From contig DAHWIK010000018.1 in the NCBI GenBank assembly GCA_027345185.1, positions 1 through 34,644 of the forward strand: a stretch of 34,644 bases of DNA, written 5' to 3'. This document shows positions 30,375-34,644 of the stretch, piece after piece; the first letter of the stretch is position 1; every line of letters begins with the position of its first letter. The DNA is from Microcaldota archaeon (GTDB lineage: Archaea > Micrarchaeota > Micrarchaeia > Micrarchaeales > CABMGC01). The translations under genes and the position numbers were made by a program. A model generated the notes under the pieces. It was not told where the DNA came from, searched no databases, and saw only the letters and a program-made list of their open reading frames with translations.

Positions 30375-30803
30375 TTGCCTAAAGGAGAATTTGCAGCCAA
30401 AGAACTCATAAGGAAGAGAAAGAGATACAGGATGCTTTCAAAGTACTGGAAGAGAAAGTTCTTCCACCTGAAGGCTAAGTATGACCCTGTAGGAACAGTC
30501 CCGATGGCAAAGGCCCTGGTGCTCCAGAAATTCGTGCTTCAGCAGAAGCAACCGCACTCCGGGCTCATAAAGTGCGTGAGGGTGCAGCTGGTCAAAAATG
30601 GTAAGACCGTCGGCGCATACGTCCCATTTGACGGAACGATAAACTTTATAGAGGAGCACGACGAAGTGACAATCCAGGGAATGGGTGGATCGCAGAGGGG
30701 TCAGATGGGCAGCATACCTGGGCTCAGGTATAGGGTAATCGCAGTCAACGGAACTGACATCTATCAGATAGTCAAGGGCAAGAAGGAGAAGCCCAAGAGA
30801 TGA
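30375..30803 (+). CDS. rps12: Ribosomal protein uS12
   Basis: 142 residues, starting at TTG 30375 (MPKGEFAAKELIRKRKRYRM). It forms part of the decoding centre. Conserved stretches: KYDPVGTVPMAKALVLQKFV, QPHSGLIKCVRVQLVKNGKT, FDGTINFIEEHDEVTIQGMG, GLRYRVIAVNG and the basic end VKGKKEKPKR. The canonical PDSG/PNSA loop reads PHSG here. Its stop overlaps the uS7 start. Confidence 0.94.
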   Translation: MPKGEFAAKELIRKRKRYRMLSKYWKRKFFHLKAKYDPVGTVPMAKALVLQKFVLQQKQPHSGLIKCVRVQLVKNGKTVGAYVPFDGTINFIEEHDEVTIQGMGGSQRGQMGSIPGLRYRVIAVNGTDIYQIVKGKKEKPKR

Positions 30804-31558
30804 TTTTTATGGCAGAAGATATCGAAGTCAAGAAGGAGGAGGTGCCTATGGTGCCAGAGTCCAAGCATGCGCAGGTCGTAGCGGAGTCCACCGAAGAACA
30901 GCCTCGTCGAAGGCCGGTGCGTGCATCAGCAAAGAAATCGGACATATCACAGCACGAGCAGCTGCTGTTCGAAAAATATGACGTAAAGGGGCTTGCGGCT
31001 GATGACCCTAGCCTTGTTGCATACATAAAGCTCAGCAAGAGGTCATATCCAAACATATTCGGAAGGAGGAAGTATCATGCGTATTATCTATCACATGTCG
31101 ATATAGTTGAGAGGCTCATAAGCAAGATAATGAGGGGAGGCACAGGAAGGAAGATTTCAGGAAAGGTCATAAGGAGGAAGGGTGCCCTGCAGGGGAAGAA
31201 GCTCAAGGTCACCCACATACTAGAGGAAGCCTTCGATTTGATACAGAAGAAGACAAACAAGAATCCTGTGCAGGTTCTCCTTGAGGCTGTGCAGAATGCG
31301 GCCCCCATAGAGGATACAACAAGGGTGAGATACGGAGGAATAAGCTATAACGTAGCCGTCGGAATAAGCTCGCAGAGAAGGCTTGACGTAGCCCTTAGGA
31401 ATGTCGCCCTTGCAGGACTCATGTCCTCATTCAAGAACAAGAAGACTCTGGCTGAGGCTCTTGCAAATGAGATAATACTCGCATCTGCGAACAGCCCTGA
31501 CAGCTACGCAGTGAAGAAGAGGGTCGAAGTTGAGAGAATAGCAAAGAGGGCTAGGTAA
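30800..31558 (+). CDS. rps7: Ribosomal protein uS7 with N-terminal extension
   Basis: 252 residues if read from the ATG overlapping the uS12 stop (ATGA); ATG 30809 (MAEDIEVKKEEVPMVPE) is equally likely. The core has YPNIFGRRKYHAYYLSHVDI, NPVQVLLEAVQNAAPIEDTT and GISSQRRLDVALRNVALAGL with a C-terminal KKRVEVERIAKRAR. It organises the 3' major domain of 16S rRNA. The first ~55 residues are an extra charged segment (Glu/Lys then Arg-rich) not needed for the fold. EF-2 follows after two bases. Confidence 0.93.
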   Translation: MIFMAEDIEVKKEEVPMVPESKHAQVVAESTEEQPRRRPVRASAKKSDISQHEQLLFEKYDVKGLAADDPSLVAYIKLSKRSYPNIFGRRKYHAYYLSHVDIVERLISKIMRGGTGRKISGKVIRRKGALQGKKLKVTHILEEAFDLIQKKTNKNPVQVLLEAVQNAAPIEDTTRVRYGGISYNVAVGISSQRRLDVALRNVALAGLMSSFKNKKTLAEALANEIILASANSPDSYAVKKRVEVERIAKRAR

Positions 31559-31560
31559 TA

Positions 31561-33753
31561 ATGGTAAGGAAGGAGTTCGTAGCTGACGAAGTGGCAAGGA
31601 TAATGACGGACACCGACAGGGTCAGGAACGTAGCAATAATAGCCCACGTCCACCATGGAAAGACAACGCTTACCGATTCACTCCTGTCAATGGCAGGGGT
31701 TATCTCAAAAGCCGTGGCAGGAGAGGCGCTTTACACTAATTATGATGTGATAGAGAAGGACAGGAGGATGACAATAAAGTCTGCCGATATCTCCCTCGCA
31801 TTCAACTACAAGGGACTTGACTACATAATCAACCTAATAGACACCCCGGGCCACGTGGACTTCGGAGGACACGTCACAAGATCAATGAGGGCTGTAGACG
31901 GGGTGGTTCTCGTTGTAGATCCTGTCGAAGGCATAATGCCGCAGACAGAGACCGTGCTCAGGCAGGCGCTTCAAGAGAAGGCAAGGCCCGTGCTCTTCGT
32001 GAACAAGACTGACAGACTGCTCAACGAGCTGAAGCTTACGCAGGAGCAGACATTCGACAGACTGGTGAAGCTCATAACAGACCTCAACAAGATGATTGCG
32101 AGATTCTCGCCTCCAGAATTCGCGCAGAAATGGCAGCTCAGCGTGGAGAACGGAAGCGTTGCGTTCGGCTCCGCTTACAAGAAATGGGGGGTCTCCATGT
32201 ACATAATGAAGAAGTACAATACGAACTTCAAGCAGATTTTCGACCTCACCGCAAAGAACGATGAAACAGAGCTTCAGAGGGTAGCCCCTATAGACGAAGC
32301 GACACTTTCAATGTGCATAGAGCATCTTCCAAGCCCTAAGGAGGCGCAGGCGTACAGGATACCCCATCTCTGGCACGGCGACCTCAACACCGATGACGGA
32401 AAGGCGATGATGACGGTTGACCAGAAAGCGAAGGTTAACATGGTTGTCTTCGGGGTTTCATACGACCAGCACAGCGGAGAGGTCTCTATCGCAAGGGTAT
32501 TCTCAGGGACCGTAAGAAAGGGCACAGAAGTCTTCCTAAGCGGCAACCCTAACAAGCAGAGGATACAGCAGGTAAGCCTCTTCATGGGGCCGGACAGGGT
32601 CATAGTTGACGCCATATCTGCAGGCAACATAGCCGGGCTGGTCGGTCTTGACAACGTATCGATAGGAGACACGGCAAGCGAGAACGACATACTCCCCTTC
32701 GAGCAGATAAAGCACTATTCAAAGCCGGTGGTAACCAAGGCCATAGAGGCAAAGGACACAAGGGACATGGGAAAACTCATAGAGGCGCTCCGGGAGCTCA
32801 CGAAGGGAGACCAGACAATAATAGCCGAGCTCAACCAGGAGACCGGAGAGCACCTTGTCAGCGGAATGGGAGAGCTGCATCTCGAGATAATCGAGACGAA
32901 GATCAGGGACGAGTTCAAGGTGCCCATAACCACAAGCGAGCCAATCGTAGTATACAAGGAAACAATAACAGGAGTCGCAAAGGACGTGGAGGGAAAGTCC
33001 CCTAACAGGCACACGAAATTCTACCTGAATGTATCTCCCCTGGAGCCAGGAGTGCTGGACCTTCTGGACAGCGGGCAGTTCAAGGAGGGCAAGCCAAAGG
33101 GAAAGGCGCACATAGAGGAGTTCATCAAGGCGGGCATGTCAAGGGACGAGGCGAAGGGAGTGGTCAACATAAGGAACAACAGCGTGCTAATAGATTCAAC
33201 AAAGGGAGTACAGTACCTCAACGAGGTGATGGAGCTTTGCATAGAGGCCTTCGACGAGGCGATGAAGGACGGGCCTCTTGCAAGGGAGAAGTGCACCGGA
33301 ATAAAGGTGCAGATAACCGACGCAACGATACACGAGGATCCTGTTCACAGAGGCCCTGCGCAGGTGATACCTGCAATGAGAAGGCCTATATACGCAGGAA
33401 TGCTCATAGCCGGAGTCATACTGCTAGAGCCGAAGCAGAAGTTCACCGTGAACATCCCGCAGGAATATCTGTCGGACATAATCACATTTCTTCAGGGGAA
33501 GAGGGGGCAGATACTCGATATTCAGCAGGAGAACGAGCAGGCGACCGTGCTTGCAAAGGTTCCAGTTGCCGAGGTCATCAAAGGGTTCTCAAACGAGATA
33601 AGAAGCCTGACGCAGGGCAAGGCAATCTGGTATCCAGAGTATGCTGGGTACGAGAAGCTGCCTAAGGACCTGCAGGACAAGGTTGTAAGGGAGATAAGGA
33701 AGAGAAAGGGGGTACCAGAGACTCCGCCCACACCGCAGGACTTCATCGACTGA
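31561..33753 (+). CDS. fusA: Translation elongation factor 2
   Basis: 730 residues, normal archaeal EF-2 length. It drives ribosomal translocation with GTP. G domain: G1 AHVHHGKTTLTDSL (residues 29-42), switch region RRMTIKSADISL, G3 DTPGHVDFGGHV and G4 NKTD. Later domains include SGMGELHLEIIETKIRDEF and domain IV with DATIHEDPVHRGPAQVIPAM, where the His of PVHRG is the diphthamide site. The usual AH(V/I)DHGKT has His31 in place of Asp, the only notable departure. It follows uS7 by two bases; EF-1A and uS10, common next genes, are absent. Confidence 0.95.
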   Translation: MVRKEFVADEVARIMTDTDRVRNVAIIAHVHHGKTTLTDSLLSMAGVISKAVAGEALYTNYDVIEKDRRMTIKSADISLAFNYKGLDYIINLIDTPGHVDFGGHVTRSMRAVDGVVLVVDPVEGIMPQTETVLRQALQEKARPVLFVNKTDRLLNELKLTQEQTFDRLVKLITDLNKMIARFSPPEFAQKWQLSVENGSVAFGSAYKKWGVSMYIMKKYNTNFKQIFDLTAKNDETELQRVAPIDEATLSMCIEHLPSPKEAQAYRIPHLWHGDLNTDDGKAMMTVDQKAKVNMVVFGVSYDQHSGEVSIARVFSGTVRKGTEVFLSGNPNKQRIQQVSLFMGPDRVIVDAISAGNIAGLVGLDNVSIGDTASENDILPFEQIKHYSKPVVTKAIEAKDTRDMGKLIEALRELTKGDQTIIAELNQETGEHLVSGMGELHLEIIETKIRDEFKVPITTSEPIVVYKETITGVAKDVEGKSPNRHTKFYLNVSPLEPGVLDLLDSGQFKEGKPKGKAHIEEFIKAGMSRDEAKGVVNIRNNSVLIDSTKGVQYLNEVMELCIEAFDEAMKDGPLAREKCTGIKVQITDATIHEDPVHRGPAQVIPAMRRPIYAGMLIAGVILLEPKQKFTVNIPQEYLSDIITFLQGKRGQILDIQQENEQATVLAKVPVAEVIKGFSNEIRSLTQGKAIWYPEYAGYEKLPKDLQDKVVREIRKRKGVPETPPTPQDFID

Positions 33754-33878
33754 GCACTAATGGCCTTAATCCAAGCCTAAATGATGGCAGATGTGACACC
33801 CTACTATGTTGATTTGACTGCAGCAGAACGCCGCAATCAATAATGTTTCCCGGTTAATTCATGATTCACCTTGCAGTC

Positions 33879-33895
33879 TTTTATACTTTTATACC
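33879..33895 (+). promoter_or_regulatory. Tandem TATA-like boxes upstream of the hairpin region
   Basis: TTTTATACTTTTATACC contains two overlapping TATA-like cores. A start about 25 bases on, near 33906-33915, would give an RNA that includes the long hairpin at 33949-34019. No open reading frame follows on this strand. Confidence 0.35.
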
Positions 33896-33948
33896 AAATT
33901 CATAATGTTCTACTATTCATCGCATATCGATACTCTGACTTGAATTAT

Positions 33949-34019
33949 GGGGAAGAGGGTGTTAGTCTCCCACGGCGTCGCTTGAACGACAGGATGTCAC
34001 TCAACACCCCTCTTTTCCC
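33949..34019. ncRNA. Candidate structured RNA (long hairpin beside IS110 remnant)
   Basis: GGGGAAGAGGGTGTT (33949-33963) pairs with AACACCCCTCTTTTCCC (34003-34019) with small bulges, closing a 39-base loop. A second stem is inside it (GTCG-CTTGAA-CGAC, 33977-33990). The right arm ends at the stop codon of the IS110-type transposase on the minus strand. It may be a terminator between convergent transcripts, a small RNA from the TATA boxes at 33879, or the element's own guide (bridge) RNA. It does not look like tRNA or 5S RNA. The rest of 33754-33948 shows nothing else. Confidence 0.4.
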
Positions 34020-34484
34020 TCAAGGCCTGTAATTTCGTTGATCCTTGAGTAGACAATATATGATTCTGAGAAGATGTCTTGCCGCAGCAATTCTTGCCTT
34101 TTTACTGCCTGTCCTTGCCTTGACTCTTTGATATGCAAATGTCACTGGGGAATATGGGCATTTGAGAATATGTATCTGTACTACTTCTATCAATAAGTAC
34201 TTCAGGAAAACATTCCCCTTTATTATGTGGCCTTTCCATTCTTTTGATCCAGATTGGTGAGTCTTCGGTATCAATCCCGCATAAGACCACAGATTTTCAA
34301 CTGATCTGAATCTTTCTATATCTCCTATTTCAGATGCAATCCCAAGGGCAGAATAGGGGCCTATTCCAGGTATGGAATCTATGAATGATGCATTTGCATT
34401 CGCATTGCATTCTGCGTTTATCTCAGCGTTCAATACTTTTATCTGCATGTTTGTAGATTTTAATTGCTCTATTAACACCTTCAA
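34020..34484 (-). pseudogene. IS110-family transposase, C-terminal part
   Basis: The open part (155 codons, first possible start TTG 34484) is the Transposase_20 domain: SIPGIGPYSALGIASEIGDI, ERFRSVENLWSYAGLIPKTH, QSGSKEWKGHIIKGN and the end RTGSKKARIAAARHLLRIIY. The Ser of HQSG matches the conserved Ser of this family. The N-terminal DEDD RuvC-like domain is missing: an in-frame stop lies upstream near 34513, and frames from there to the window end are not recognisable as DEDD. It is therefore a truncated or frameshifted remnant, though its missing part might lie beyond the window. Confidence 0.75.
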
Positions 34485-34644
34485 GGGTAATGATGCATTA
34501 CTTATAGCTAATTAGATAGATAACCGAACATTTTGGGCAGGAAAGAAGGTTTGTTGAATTCTACAGAAAGCTGATACTTCATTGCAGCCAATGATGGGAT
34601 GAAACGATTTGATAGTCGTTTTCGTCCTGGTTTCCAACATTGTT

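Noticed and set aside
33949-34019. tRNA or 5S rRNA gene at the long hairpin
   Set aside because: No T-loop, anticodon arm or 5S-like core can be drawn; the fold is a single long hairpin with an inner stem.
34500-34644. Possible CRISPR-like sequence near the window end
   Set aside because: No repeat with regular spacing is present; only single-copy sequence is seen.

Overview
The window looks like a chromosomal segment of a small-genome archaeon, most likely a DPANN lineage of the Micrarchaeota (ARMAN-like) type. The gene content is archaeal: archaeal ribosomal protein clusters with eL30, eL32, eL19 and eS4, RNase P protein p29, EF-2 with the diphthamide histidine, a Hef-type helicase and a DUF929-like membrane protein. 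Many genes begin about 25 bases after a TATA box, which suggests leaderless mRNAs. AUA isoleucine codons and AGG/AGA arginine codons are very common. The lineage call is an inference from style and gene order; no marker was searched.

Layout. 1-0.4 kb: start of a truncated transposase-like gene. 0.5-2.1 kb: Hef-type helicase without nuclease. 2.2-2.8 kb: two small unknown genes. 2.9-4.1 kb: a membrane-anchored CxxC protein and a VKOR homologue, a likely disulfide-forming pair. 4.1-5.0 kb: membrane glycosyltransferase. 5.3-9.5 kb: PadR regulator, ABC-2 exporter (ATPase and permease) and a secreted CARDB/S-layer-like protein; a palindrome covers the regulator's predicted start of transcription. 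9.5-12.1 kb: methylthioadenosine phosphorylase, class II aldolase and methylthioribose-1-phosphate isomerase, which together look like a methylthio-sugar (DHAP-type) salvage route. 12.2-15.4 kb: histidine phosphatase, an EamA transporter with an extra C-terminal domain, and a double-HTH Lrp-like regulator. 15.5-21.3 kb: tightly packed operon rnp1-uS17-uL14-uL24-eS4-uL5-uS14-uS8-uL6-eL32-eL19-uL18-uS5.

21.3-26.3 kb is an accessory island inserted where uL30, uL15 and secY usually follow. On the minus strand it holds two tandem paralogues of an unfamiliar HExxH metallopeptidase-like family (one intact, one with a degenerate active site and decaying ends) followed by two ankyrin-repeat genes, one split by an in-frame TGA. 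A degraded insertion sequence with 15-bp terminal repeats lies beside it. That element carries an 87-residue accessory gene and is itself inserted into the accessory gene of a diverged relative. 26.3-28.4 kb: a TadA/VirB11-type ATPase, a small unknown gene, a hairpin and a decayed stretch. 28.4-29.8 kb: IMP dehydrogenase. 30.0-33.8 kb: translation operon eL30-uS12-uS7-EF-2, lacking the usual nusA and EF-1A. 33.9-34.6 kb: a long hairpin beside the C-terminal part of an IS110-type transposase.

The most novel-looking content is the metallopeptidase/ankyrin island with its nested insertion sequences. Next are the EF-2 with a His in place of the P-loop Asp, the compact methylthioadenosine salvage cluster, and the hairpin RNA candidate next to the IS110 remnant.
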